Assembly: GCA_963699805.1 (NCBI GenBank)
Contig: CAVOVH010000005.1
Coordinates: 744,001-808,000, forward strand
Direction: 5' to 3'
Length of the DNA stretch: 64,000 bases
Origin: JAGTVG01 sp963699805
Lineage (GTDB): Bacteria; Bacteroidota; Bacteroidia; Cytophagales; Cyclobacteriaceae
Shown here: in pieces, positions 1 to 9,502 of the stretch
How the letters are laid out: each line of letters begins with the position of its first letter
How positions within the stretch are numbered: the stretch's first letter is position 1
Position numbers and translations under genes: made by a program
The notes under the pieces: model-generated
Databases searched by the model: none
What the model saw: the letters and a program-made list of their open reading frames with translations, nothing else
What the model was told of the DNA's origin: nothing

Positions 1-1317
1 TTTATCGCGTAAATCCTGATTGAAAGCATACGATAATGCTGTAACCAATAACGTCGATCTGAATGTCTCCCCAGTTTTTGAATCATTATAAGGATCATAT
101 CTTTGATGAAAGTCGGGATTAAATTCCTGCAGGAGTTTCATCATACGCTGAGCTGGAAGCAAATATCCCAGTCCCATCTGTTCGGCATGCGCCCAAAACA
201 AATAAGCAATGGTTGTAAAGGTGTTGAAAGTATTATCGCTTTCCGACCATGAATTATTCCATGATTTAAATTTTCTGCCACTTTGTACATATTCCAAATA
301 ATTTTCCCTGAAGGAAGAGGCATCTTTTTTAGCTTCATTGAAAATATCGAACACAATTTCATCGGATAGACCATAATATTCATAGTTATTAATAATTTCC
401 CTGGCAACAACAATGGAAAAAATACAGGCAAGTGATTCGCTGTAAATGGCATTGGCAGGGCCATCCGATTTGCCTCCATAACAATAATTTGCTGGAGTAT
501 TCAATGTAAATCCATGTCCTGATTCATGAAAAAGACCAAGGTATGGGATACCACCCGGGATTCCCAAATCAAAAGCACAAAAGGAGGGGGGAGTAGTAAA
601 CCATAGTGAAGCCATACCCTGAAATTCCACATCAGGCTTCCGTAACAAGACCTGGTTAAAAGCTCCATCAATTAATATTACATTTCGATTTACACATTCA
701 AATTGTATCCATGCTGCAATGGAAAGTATATATTCCAAATCAGATCTTTTCATTAGAGAAAAATATTCATCACCAAAAAAAGTGAGATCATCCGGTGCAT
801 AGTCAAGCCTTCCCGGTAACAACTGGATCTGATGGCTCGGTATGGATACAGTAATCATGGAAGGAATAGAAATCGGTTTAATTTCAGTTGGATGAAAACA
901 GACCAATGCTTCACATGTATCTTTCCATGATTCTGAATAGTTTGCGATTACCCTGATGATATAATTCCTTGATACATCGGAATAATGGTGGTCCTGTGGA
1001 AAAAATCCTTCTGATAACTTTCCATCTCCCCAGATAAATGTAAAAGGAATCTCGGGTTGCCTGCTATCGCCACCATTTACTGATACTTGTCCTGAAGACT
1101 TATTTAGATTGGTTATACTAGCCGATAAAGTAGATGGTTTACCATAGAGTTCCTTGATGAAATTAAATCTAGCAGTATCCTGCACAACTACCGCCTCACC
1201 AATAAAAGGGAATTCAATTTGTGGGGATTTTTCGACAATAAATTCATCATTTTTTTCACAGGTTGAAAAAAGGGATACACTTATTACATACAATATCAAT
1301 TGTATTACTTTTTTCAT
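1..1317 (-). CDS. PKD-like lipoprotein with HExxH metalloprotease-like motif (partial, C-terminus off left edge)
   Basis: An open frame starts at the ATG complementary to 1315-1317 and runs without a stop for 439 codons to base 1, so the C-terminus is missing. The N-terminus is a short lipoprotein signal ending at Cys20. Around residues 60-130 there is a PKD-like beta-sandwich, with a WGDG motif followed by a HHYSD turn. Residues 264-268 read HESGH, a HExxH zinc-binding signature, and Glu294 in a YSES context is a candidate third ligand as in gluzincins. The most economical reading is an exported surface metallopeptidase or a relative of one. No close family is recognised, and substrate and activity are inference. 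The downstream part that would confirm the fold lies outside the window. Confidence 0.75.
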   Translation of the reverse strand, partial: MKKVIQLILYVISVSLFSTCEKNDEFIVEKSPQIEFPFIGEAVVVQDTARFNFIKELYGKPSTLSASITNLNKSSGQVSVNGGDSRQPEIPFTFIWGDGKLSEGFFPQDHHYSDVSRNYIIRVIANYSESWKDTCEALVCFHPTEIKPISIPSMITVSIPSHQIQLLPGRLDYAPDDLTFFGDEYFSLMKRSDLEYILSIAAWIQFECVNRNVILIDGAFNQVLLRKPDVEFQGMASLWFTTPPSFCAFDLGIPGGIPYLGLFHESGHGFTLNTPANYCYGGKSDGPANAIYSESLACIFSIVVAREIINNYEYYGLSDEIVFDIFNEAKKDASSFRENYLEYVQSGRKFKSWNNSWSESDNTFNTFTTIAYLFWAHAEQMGLGYLLPAQRMMKLLQEFNPDFHQRYDPYNDSKTGETFRSTLLVTALSYAFNQDLRDK

Positions 1318-1832
1318 ATTACCGTTTATGCTTCACAAATTTCCGCTACACCCCATGATAAAATATATGAAATAAATATCAGAATTTCAACTGATTATCA
1401 ATGTAATAATTAGTATAAGCAGTTATTATGTAACGAAGATATTATGGCAATTTTGATTTTTTTTATTTTTAAAATCCGTTCATGGATGTACATACTTTTT
1501 CATCTACCAATATCCTTTGATAAACCTAGCCTGCGGGGTGACACTCAATAAGGCCAGGGCATTTTTAAGAAAGAGCATGGCTTGAGTTTGTCATTAGGAT
1601 TGGTTTCGTTTTTGATCAATGAAAATGTATGTGTGGTAATCTCAAATTTCGTTTGGATCATCATCTCCGGGTAGCCAGGGATTAGGGATAACTACTTTCT
1701 ATTCATTAATTTAGAGATCCCCGGGTCAAGCCCGAGAATAACGTTCCCCGGTTGTGGTAACCACATCATAATATATCGTAGGCCAGGGAGTTATTATTTA
1801 TATAGTCTGTAAAAAATTTGGTAAATGAGGCC
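1318..1832. other. intergenic gap, no gene seen
   Basis: No sustained reading frame is visible. The gap is AT-rich near 1380-1460. A GC-rich patch at about 1717-1750 contains CCGGGTCAAGCCCG, a short imperfect inverted repeat of the kind often dispersed in intergenic DNA. The gap separates two leftward units, so the left part should carry the promoter of the metalloprotease-like lipoprotein and the right part the end of the fucosidase operon. No convincing promoter or terminator was identified. Confidence 0.5.
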
Positions 1833-3335
1833 TCAGTCCACCATATACCCTTCTATCCTGAATGACCACGCTTGTATACAGGGCCGATGGAGAGGATCCT
1901 GAAGCTCTTCGGGAATCACGATTTTCAAACCCGCTTTGGAATGGGTCCATTTCAGGGGTTCAGGGTACCCCATCATCTGAATTTCACTTCGCCGGTCTGC
2001 TTTTACCTTCTCCAGGGTTAGTTCCCTACCAGGCCAGCCTTCCTTAATTGCATAGATGATACTTCCATCTTTAGAATGCGTAAAATGGATGGAATCACCC
2101 TGCTGAAAATAAATGCAAGGCCGGGTCTGATAAATGGCTTCACCATTTACCTTCAGCCATTCCCCGGCATAGTCCAGTGATTCAAGGGCTTTCGGATGCC
2201 AGTTGCCCTGCAGGTCCGGACCGATGCCGATCATCAGGTTCCCGCCTTTGGATACGATATCGATCAATTTTGAAATGATCCAATCCCCGGAACGGATGTA
2301 TCTTTCATCCGGTTCAAAGGAGAAAATATTCCGGGTGCTGAGGGTATGGATCACCTGCCAGGCCATCGTACCCTGGCTTTCATCCCCCGGTATATAATTT
2401 TCAGGCGTATGATAGTCACCAAAATTGCCTATTCCCCGCCAGCGAATCATGATCTGAGGCTGGATTTTCCTGAGTTTTTTGATGGTTTGCTGCATATGCG
2501 GCCAGGCAAAATCCGGTAACCACATGTCGAGCGACAACAAGTCAACAGGGCCATATTTGGTCAATAATTCAGTCAATTGGGCTTCATGCCGGGCTTCAAA
2601 GCGTGCCCATGCTTCCGGATTGGATTCGGGCGAATTGGTCGTATCCCGGTTTGGATTCCATTCATCAAAACGGAAATCAGCATCATACCAGTCAGGATGC
2701 GAAAAATACAAACCGATCTTTAATCCCTTTTTTCTGGCTGCATTTATCAATTCCCCGGTAACATCCCTGGCAAAGGGCGTTTCCATGATGCTGTAATGAA
2801 GATCACATGCTTCAACCTCGCCTGCATTTTCCCCATAAAACCGAATGCGATTCTGAACCTTAGTGTCTGTATCATACATCGAAAACCCATCATGGTGTTT
2901 GGTGGTGAAGACAAAAAATTTTAATCCGTTCCTTACCATCATATCCGCCCAGGCATCCGCATCAAAATTTTGGGGATACCATGATTTATACAGGTCATGA
3001 TACATACCCTGATATTCCAGTGAATTTTCCCCTTCCCTGATCTTTTGTTGAATGATCCATGACTCCCTGCCATGGAGGATACTGTAAATGCCCCAATGAA
3101 TTCGTATCCCATATTTCAGATCCCTGAAAGCTTCATAGGATTGTTCAGGTGCATGTTGGTAATCGGAAAGATCCGCCTCCGACATATAGGGCTGCCAGTG
3201 GTGGGTTCCCGCACGTCCCCGGATGATCCTTCCATCCTGGTCGGGCTGATCGGTTGGAGCGTCCGACCAGGGCTGTTGTGGGAAACCAGGTTGGGCTATG
3301 ATTTGAAGAAGGATAACGAATAAAATTCTTTTCAT
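1833..3335 (-). CDS. GH29-type alpha-L-fucosidase, secreted
   Basis: Likely hydrolyses terminal alpha-L-fucose from glycans in the periplasm or at the cell surface. The frame opens further upstream, but the internal ATG at 3335 is preferred: it gives a clean Sec signal (MKRILFVILL...) and lies 1 nt after the stop of the upstream gene. The product is about 500 aa, usual for GH29. Family hallmarks include the stretch with FDADAWADMMVRNG and TTKHHDGF, and later YGPVDLLSLDMW. In GH29 the nucleophile Asp normally sits in a W-F-D-G context; here the Asp is kept but the flanking residues are S-L-D-M. It is the last gene of a tight operon with a cysteine-hydrolase lipoprotein and an Nramp-like carrier. 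Assignment to GH29 is firm; the exact linkage specificity is not known. Confidence 0.9.
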   Translation of the reverse strand: MKRILFVILLQIIAQPGFPQQPWSDAPTDQPDQDGRIIRGRAGTHHWQPYMSEADLSDYQHAPEQSYEAFRDLKYGIRIHWGIYSILHGRESWIIQQKIREGENSLEYQGMYHDLYKSWYPQNFDADAWADMMVRNGLKFFVFTTKHHDGFSMYDTDTKVQNRIRFYGENAGEVEACDLHYSIMETPFARDVTGELINAARKKGLKIGLYFSHPDWYDADFRFDEWNPNRDTTNSPESNPEAWARFEARHEAQLTELLTKYGPVDLLSLDMWLPDFAWPHMQQTIKKLRKIQPQIMIRWRGIGNFGDYHTPENYIPGDESQGTMAWQVIHTLSTRNIFSFEPDERYIRSGDWIISKLIDIVSKGGNLMIGIGPDLQGNWHPKALESLDYAGEWLKVNGEAIYQTRPCIYFQQGDSIHFTHSKDGSIIYAIKEGWPGRELTLEKVKADRRSEIQMMGYPEPLKWTHSKAGLKIVIPEELQDPLHRPCIQAWSFRIEGYMVD

Positions 3336-3336
3336 T

Positions 3337-4143
3337 TTATAGAAGATCTTTTGATTCAACGCTCGGACACCAGTATTTTTCAATGTGGCGGATCACCAGT
3401 CTGGTTCCTTCCTCATGGTTAACAAAAGGTGGCATTCCGGGATTATACATGGAATCCGTCAGATCCCGCACGACAACCACATTCCTCCCCTGGGCCATCT
3501 GTCCCCGGATCCCGAAAGGCCTTCCAAGTACACACATGTTGATGTGCACGCCCATCAGGATGACATTTTTGATACCTCTTGCATTCAAGAAATTGTTAAT
3601 TTCCCTGCCACTATCCGATATTCCATCTTCTTCATGAATTTCCAGATCTGCGATTTGCCTTGACCATACCACAACATTTTCAGGTTCCGGATTCGTGTCG
3701 CATCCCCCATCACTGTCGTCAACGGGCAATTCTGATTCTTTATCAGGATCCAGATAGTACCAGTCTTTTATTTTATCTGAGGAAGGATCATAAGTGGCAT
3801 TCTCCATCATGATACGTTGAGGAAAACCGGTATAAAAGTCCATGGTTCCACTGGGGGCGTGAATGATGGTAATGCCTTTTTGCCTGGCAAATTGAATAAC
3901 CGTATTCATCCGGGGAGCCATTTCAACAACCCTTTGGGTCGCGCCCTCACACCAGTGCCGGTCCCACATGTCACAAATAATAATGGCTGTTTCTTCAGGT
4001 TCCCATACCATTTTTTTAATATTCTCTTTCCAGGCACCTTGTTCATTCCGTATCTGGATCCTCCCTGTAAGAATGAGGTCATTATTTGACTGACATCCGG
4101 AAAAGCTCAAAAAAATCATTAATAATATATTGAAAACTTTCAT
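3337..4143 (-). CDS. isochorismatase-like cysteine hydrolase, lipoprotein
   Basis: A 268-aa member of the isochorismatase/nicotinamidase-like fold, which hydrolyses amides or vinyl ethers through an Asp-Lys-Cys triad. The N-terminus is a lipoprotein signal ending in SFSGC with Cys17, so the enzyme is probably membrane-anchored outside the cytoplasm, unusual for this mostly cytosolic family. Asp58 in IICDMWD fits the catalytic Asp, and Cys204 in INMCVLGRPFGIR fits the nucleophile. The usual Lys is not obvious; Arg162 lies in roughly the right place. It starts 2 nt after the Nramp-like gene and ends 1 nt before the fucosidase start, indicating translational coupling. Substrate unknown. Confidence 0.85.
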   Translation of the reverse strand: MKVFNILLMIFLSFSGCQSNNDLILTGRIQIRNEQGAWKENIKKMVWEPEETAIIICDMWDRHWCEGATQRVVEMAPRMNTVIQFARQKGITIIHAPSGTMDFYTGFPQRIMMENATYDPSSDKIKDWYYLDPDKESELPVDDSDGGCDTNPEPENVVVWSRQIADLEIHEEDGISDSGREINNFLNARGIKNVILMGVHINMCVLGRPFGIRGQMAQGRNVVVVRDLTDSMYNPGMPPFVNHEEGTRLVIRHIEKYWCPSVESKDLL

Positions 4144-4145
4144 AA

Positions 4146-5405
4146 TTAAAATAAAAAATCCTTCAAACCCAGAACTCCATTATAGGAAATAATCAATGAA
4201 AAAATAAAAGCTGCGATTAATCCCAAGTTAAGAAATTTCCCGGCTTTATTTTCTTTCATCAGGTTTCTGTTATTTACCAGAACCATAATCCCCATAATAA
4301 CAACAGGCAATACAAATACGCTGGCCACCTGTGTCGCTATTTGTGCTGTAATGGGATTCGAACCAAAAATGGGTACGGTAAGTCCGACAAGGCAGGCAAT
4401 GCCCGTAAGTCCTTTAAAAGTTCCTGACCTGGTATCCATTTTGCCATTTCGGTAATCCCCAACCAGAAGCGGAGCGACCATCAGGATGGGAAATATCGAA
4501 GAGATACCGGCGCTCAGGGTGCCCACCATAAAAACCGCCACGGCCAGTTTTCCTGCGACTGGTTCCAGGGCATATGCCATATCCAGCACCTTATTGATCA
4601 CCTTACCTTCATGAAAAAGAGCTCCGGTGGCAGCCACCAGAATCGATCCACTGATCACAAACATTAGTACGGCGGATGTTTTTGCATCTCTGGACTGTTC
4701 CAGCATATTGGATTTTCCCCAACCCTTTTCTTTGACTATGAGTGGCCGGATAACAAAGGTGGGGGCCGCCATAGTGGTTCCCACAAAGGCCGCTACCATC
4801 AGGCTTCCTCCGGGTGGGATGGATGGGATAAATCCAATTGCTATCTCTTTCACCGGTGGCAGTACAATAAACATGGAAATTAAAAAAGAAGTACCCATCA
4901 GGGTAACTAGTATAATGAGTACCGTCTCAAATATTGAATACTTTCCAATGAGCAAGATCCCATATAAAATAACAATCAGGAAAATGGCGATACCCAGTAC
5001 GAACCAGTAATTTATTTCATGTAATCTGGGGATAAATAACCTGACCACCTCATACAGACCATTGGAGGTAAGTCCCAATATTCCCGATAGCGCACTCCAT
5101 TGTGCAATGACCACTCCGAAAATGGTGAGAACGGCCCACAGTTTGCCCGATTTCAATCGCCTCTTAAAGGCGAAGATGGCGGTCTCCCCGGTCACTACCG
5201 CATAACGTCCATAGGCTTCCATAAGAATCCAGGAAAAAAAAACACTCAACAAAAGCACCCAGATCAGCTTCATCCCGTATTCGCTTCCTGCTTTTGCCAT
5301 GGAGGTGACACTGCCTGTCCCGATGGTATACCCGATACAGAAAATACCGGGTCCGACGGATAAAAGTGTACGCCAGATTTGTTTAAACAGGTTCCTATCT
5401 TTCAC
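4146..5405 (-). CDS. Nramp-like transporter lacking canonical metal-site motifs
   Basis: A 419-aa polytopic inner-membrane protein of about 11 helices with Nramp-family organisation. The first helix (GPGIFCIGYTIGTGS) and the SEYGMKLIWV segment match the Nramp N-terminal pattern. The start is GTG at 5403-5405, because an in-frame TAA lies seven codons upstream and no ATG intervenes. The canonical helix-1 DPGN is replaced by GTGS. The helix-6 MPH element is replaced in the segment VGTTMAAPTFVIRP. Those residues bind Mn/Fe in classical Nramp proteins, so metal transport should not be assumed. It is the first gene of the operon with the cysteine hydrolase and fucosidase. Fold call firm; substrate unknown. 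Confidence 0.85.
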   Translation of the reverse strand: MKDRNLFKQIWRTLLSVGPGIFCIGYTIGTGSVTSMAKAGSEYGMKLIWVLLLSVFFSWILMEAYGRYAVVTGETAIFAFKRRLKSGKLWAVLTIFGVVIAQWSALSGILGLTSNGLYEVVRLFIPRLHEINYWFVLGIAIFLIVILYGILLIGKYSIFETVLIILVTLMGTSFLISMFIVLPPVKEIAIGFIPSIPPGGSLMVAAFVGTTMAAPTFVIRPLIVKEKGWGKSNMLEQSRDAKTSAVLMFVISGSILVAATGALFHEGKVINKVLDMAYALEPVAGKLAVAVFMVGTLSAGISSIFPILMVAPLLVGDYRNGKMDTRSGTFKGLTGIACLVGLTVPIFGSNPITAQIATQVASVFVLPVVIMGIMVLVNNRNLMKENKAGKFLNLGLIAAFIFSLIISYNGVLGLKDFLF

Positions 5406-5654
5406 ATCACGATTTTTTATATTTTAAGATATTTCGAAATGAACTCGTCTCTGGGTAAGTTAACAATATCTTAAATGAAAAATAAATGAGTCATTTTTTT
5501 TATTAGGATTGGCTTACCGTGACTCAATAATTCATTCAAAAAGTAAGAAACCATGAATGGTGAAATTGCTTTTCAAATGAAGGCAAAAGAGCCTCCATGA
5601 AAGCCACTTTCATGAAAAACTCTTTATTGCCCTCCAACTATTAATCAGTTTCTT

Positions 5655-6099
5655 TTATAAAGTTGTTAATTCAAATGTATATTTACCCATACCACTTAAG
5701 CTGCCATATGATTCAGAAATGAGAAAGGTTAGAATGAGTATATCTTCAGTAACGTAAACATTCATTTCAACGCCATCATTTCGATTGATCCTGTTTTAAA
5801 TTACCAGCTTTAAACTCCCATGATCCCGATGGTTCAAAAGGTTCATGGTCATAATTGCCTCTGCTTGGTGCAGAACTGTAAGTTTTGTCCTTTGTCAGTG
5901 TCAGTGTGAATCCATCAAATCGATCCGTAACTTCGTCATTGCCATAAAATACCCTTCCCAGTGACCAGGTCCTCGCTAATAGAATTATTTGTTTTTCTTC
6001 TTCCGTTAGATCGGGATCAGGATCATTGGAGATAGATGAGCAATTCATCAATAATAATAGGATTGCTAAACATATGGGTGTTGATTTAATATATTTCAT
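5655..6099 (-). pseudogene. small lipoprotein with a single-base frameshift
   Basis: The first frame gives a 107-aa lipoprotein with Cys20 in LLLMNCSS, ending prematurely at 5776. Reading on in the next frame from about 5806 gives a coherent, stop-free continuation (RINRNDGVEMNVYV..., ending YTFELTTL) to a TAA at 5655-5657. One extra base near 5800-5806 therefore splits what looks like a protein of about 147 aa. The pattern of a short signal, an acidic linker, then a domain with TWSLGRVFYG and GSWEF is typical of small lipocalin-like lipoproteins of Bacteroidota. Function unknown. It lies 32 nt downstream of the large T9SS cargo gene and may be co-transcribed with it. Confidence 0.75.
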
Positions 6100-6131
6100 T
6101 ACTTATTTCAATATTTGATTTTAATAATACT

Positions 6132-9100
6132 TTATCTTACAAATAACCTCTCTGCGGCCACGTAATTGATTCCTTCTAATCTGCAAATATAAATACCTGT
6201 AGGTAAACGACTCCCGTCAAATTCTACATGATGTTCTCCTGAGAGAATTTCTTCATTTATTAGGGTTGAAATTTCCTGCCCAAATAAGTCATATACCTTC
6301 AATGAGATTTTATCTGCTTTCTCAAGGTTAAATTTTATATTGGTAAATGAGGAAAAAGGATTGGGAAATGTTTGTAGAAGATCCGGAATAATATCCGTTT
6401 CAAGATCCGCTATGCCGGTTATTATTCCATTTGGATCTTCAACAGTTGGGCCTAGCGCGATCCATCCTTTATTGTTATTTTCATGTATTTCATCCATCGA
6501 ATTTTCAGGATCAATGACAACATATAATCTTCCTTCAGCGGGGGGCATGATGCATTCCATGTGCACCCATTGAAAACTCCGCGGGGACAAAACGTTTTCA
6601 GTAGTAAGTATTGTTTCCCCATCAATACTTTCAATTAATTCACCATCCAAATCGGGATCTCCCAGGTAAAAGCTGATCTTTACAGGACTCGATGTCGGGA
6701 TCAAGCTGTAATTATGTATTCTGGCATAGAGCAGTATGGTATCTCCCGGTTGTGGATCTTTTGGATAAATAACAATGTCTTTGGTCTGTTGCCTCTTAAC
6801 GTCCCTGATAAGACCATATCCCTTTTCCGGATCGAGCTTCCAGGGCAATATAAGTGCCGGATCAGGTAATGTACCATATTGTTGCTGCCACCAGGTGGGT
6901 GTATACCCCTGTTCCGACTGATCCACATCCACCGCATAGTCTATTACCAAAGCACCTGATTTAGACCAGAAGGCGTAAGGTGTTATCTGGTATCCTGTTT
7001 CAGTTTCATTAATATTGCCCAAATTTACCTTTAAAAGAAGATCTTTCTTAACAGTAGTCGTATGTGAAGAAAAAGATTCTCTATTATATTTTCCGATAAG
7101 ACCAAGACCTATTGAAATTCTATAATCCTGACTTACACCAACACCAACTCCACCCGGTTCGCCACTGATCTCAATGGTTCCTGCTGTTCCTTTTTCTATT
7201 TCAGTTCCTACTTCCAGGCCAATTTTCCGGGTGCGGGAAGCATTGTTTTCCAAAAAATCATTAAACTCCAGCCGCCATTCATATGAAGTATTTGGACCAA
7301 TTGCATAGTTATTGTTTTCTACTCCCTTGATTTTTTCTATTGATTCATCCTGCTTTTGTACTTCCGAATATTCAGGATAGGATAAAAGATTTCCCACCTC
7401 ATGGTTAGGAATGTATGGATTGCCACTCCACGATTTGCTTGGGAACCAGCGGTTCTCAGTTAGTTCGGGTACAACTGTGGTAATGTATCCCTGGAATTGG
7501 TTGTCGTTGTAAACAGGATATTCCCATACGGTATAATCGGCAACCGTGGCATAAATAAGATCATCATTAATCGCTTTAACTTGGACCCCTACGGTTACCG
7601 TTTTCGATGCATTTTCAACATTAGAGAAGTTTTCACCGTAATTTGTTGTAAGGTGGTTATTCAATTTATTACCCCCAACCTCATTGGTGGAGCTTAGCTT
7701 CAATTCTACTCCCCAGTCACTATTAAGCGTGGTTGTTATTTGTTCCGTAAGGCTTAAACCTTCCTCATAGGTTGCAATGAAGTTACAATCCCCTCCATTA
7801 AAGCAATCGCTTATATCATAGGATAAATCATTTAAAATATCAAAATGAACAGGAGGTGCATTTAAAATAACGAGCGGTTGAATGATATCTGTTTCTTTAT
7901 AACGCTTAGGGGTACCTAATCTCATTCCATCACCTTCAAAATTACCTGTAACCAAAGCCACCGGAGAAACTGAGGGCGTATGGATGGATTCATCCTGCAA
8001 AACGGCTTTCCGCAATAAATTCAGTTTACTGGTATAGTCGATTTTTGCTTCATAAACTCGAATTTCTATCTTGGTTTCACTGAATTCTCCGACCTCTTGT
8101 TTATCAAATAATATGATCTCCTTTCTCCATTCATCCTGTGAAACGCTGGCGTCCAGATCGGTCACCGCCAGGGTTCTGTGGTTACGGTCTCCACTGAAAG
8201 CACCCGATATATTTAAGCCAATGATTTCGGCAATTGGTACCAGATTTAATTCCACGTCAGCATTATATACTGCCAGTTTATTCCAGGCGGCAAATATAAC
8301 TTCCTCTTTTCCATCACTTGTCAGATCTTCTGATGTTATGCTCATTGATCCACCTTTTTCATTCAATACTTCCTGATGAATATATATTCTGTTATCATTA
8401 ATTCGTATTGAATCCAAATTCTGATATGCCTGCATGGATTGAAGTAAAAAGTAGGTTTGGTTATCATAAACCTGATATCCCACAACAATTTCATCAGTTC
8501 CATTGTTGTCAAAATCGACCGTGGTAATTCTTAATCCATTCAGCTCGTAGTTAATGGGATCCCCATCCATCATCCCATTGACAATTTCTATCTTACTGGC
8601 TTTGGCTTTGGCTTGTATTACATAATCCTCCGCGGTCTTTATCAGATCATATACTTTTACATACATGGTCTCTTTATTTACCATCAGATCATTATCAGCA
8701 TCATAGGTCTGGATTCTTTCTCCACCAACCATTACAAGTTCATCCGTACCATCACCATCAAAGTCGCCGGTAGTAATGTCATAATTTATGGCTGAATTAT
8801 TTAAATAAATGCTTTCATCCTGAATGTCGGCTTTTCTTTCTGGAATCAGGGTTCCATCGCTGTCAAACAGAATTACTTTTACGGAATCCTCAGTTAAATA
8901 GGCCAGTATGAATTCCTTTCCGACGTCCTTGTCAAAATTGCCGGGTACCAATCGAATTTGGGTGTTGAGCCCAATTGTTTCGTTTTCGTTCAGCACGTCT
9001 AATTGAGAAATTTTTATGAACGAATAGTCTGTCGAATCGATCTGATTTATAACGATTCTTATGAATTGATTATCATCTCCCGACCAGGTGGCAACCATTT

Positions 9101-9422
9101 CATCCAAACCATCGCCATTTAAATCTTCAGAAAAAGCATCCAGAAATTCCTGTGCCGGCAATTGTCCGGGGATACTGTCCTTACTTTTAATGATTATTTC
9201 ATTGTTAATGTCCGGATTATTGAAGCTGGCATAATCAAATATTTTATGGTGGAAATATCCCTCTCCCGTGCTGTTAAAATCTGCCCATAATAATATGATC
9301 TCATCCGATGTGCCAATGGTGTAGCCACCTAGCAAAGGATCAATTGGCCCTTCCTCCCCTTGGGCCATTAAATTTGTAACGAATCCTATAAGGAGTGCCA
9401 GTGTGATATTTAGGATTTTCAT
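6132..9422 (-). CDS. large secreted FG-GAP/CARDB protein with T9SS C-terminal sorting domain
   Basis: The start at 9422 is chosen over 9455 because it gives a Sec signal (MKILNITLALLIGF... ending MAQ). The mature protein, about 1,070 aa, begins with FG-GAP/VCBS-type repeats carrying calcium-loop signatures such as DLNGDGLDE, DFDGDGTDE and DFDNNGTDE, which suggest an integrin-like propeller. A long middle part has no recognised family. A CARDB-like beta-sandwich follows (IVIYPKDPQPGDTI and ENSMDEIHENNNKG). The last 80 residues form a Por-secretion tail with FPNPFSSFTNI, VYDLFG and LPTGIY. The tail predicts export by the type IX system and attachment to, or release from, the cell surface. A role in adhesion or surface binding is inference; no catalytic motif was seen. 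A 21-bp-spaced TGTCGC direct repeat lies upstream. Confidence 0.9.
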   Translation of the reverse strand: MKILNITLALLIGFVTNLMAQGEEGPIDPLLGGYTIGTSDEIILLWADFNSTGEGYFHHKIFDYASFNNPDINNEIIIKSKDSIPGQLPAQEFLDAFSEDLNGDGLDEMVATWSGDDNQFIRIVINQIDSTDYSFIKISQLDVLNENETIGLNTQIRLVPGNFDKDVGKEFILAYLTEDSVKVILFDSDGTLIPERKADIQDESIYLNNSAINYDITTGDFDGDGTDELVMVGGERIQTYDADNDLMVNKETMYVKVYDLIKTAEDYVIQAKAKASKIEIVNGMMDGDPINYELNGLRITTVDFDNNGTDEIVVGYQVYDNQTYFLLQSMQAYQNLDSIRINDNRIYIHQEVLNEKGGSMSITSEDLTSDGKEEVIFAAWNKLAVYNADVELNLVPIAEIIGLNISGAFSGDRNHRTLAVTDLDASVSQDEWRKEIILFDKQEVGEFSETKIEIRVYEAKIDYTSKLNLLRKAVLQDESIHTPSVSPVALVTGNFEGDGMRLGTPKRYKETDIIQPLVILNAPPVHFDILNDLSYDISDCFNGGDCNFIATYEEGLSLTEQITTTLNSDWGVELKLSSTNEVGGNKLNNHLTTNYGENFSNVENASKTVTVGVQVKAINDDLIYATVADYTVWEYPVYNDNQFQGYITTVVPELTENRWFPSKSWSGNPYIPNHEVGNLLSYPEYSEVQKQDESIEKIKGVENNNYAIGPNTSYEWRLEFNDFLENNASRTRKIGLEVGTEIEKGTAGTIEISGEPGGVGVGVSQDYRISIGLGLIGKYNRESFSSHTTTVKKDLLLKVNLGNINETETGYQITPYAFWSKSGALVIDYAVDVDQSEQGYTPTWWQQQYGTLPDPALILPWKLDPEKGYGLIRDVKRQQTKDIVIYPKDPQPGDTILLYARIHNYSLIPTSSPVKISFYLGDPDLDGELIESIDGETILTTENVLSPRSFQWVHMECIMPPAEGRLYVVIDPENSMDEIHENNNKGWIALGPTVEDPNGIITGIADLETDIIPDLLQTFPNPFSSFTNIKFNLEKADKISLKVYDLFGQEISTLINEEILSGEHHVEFDGSRLPTGIYICRLEGINYVAAERLFVR

Positions 9423-9502
9423 GGCTTTAAAATTTTGGTTAATAGTTGGATTCAACTGTTAAGTAAAGTTGGGATTTAATTTCATTGACGACCAATCACA
9501 TT

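Noticed and set aside
141..479. 112-codon minus-strand frame starting with an ATG
   Set aside because: It lies out of frame inside the longer lipoprotein frame (1-1317), which has a signal sequence, PKD-like motif and HESGH.
1717..1750. Dispersed REP-like repeat with CGGGTCAAGCCCG
   Set aside because: Only one such copy was seen in this window, so it cannot be called a repeat family from here.
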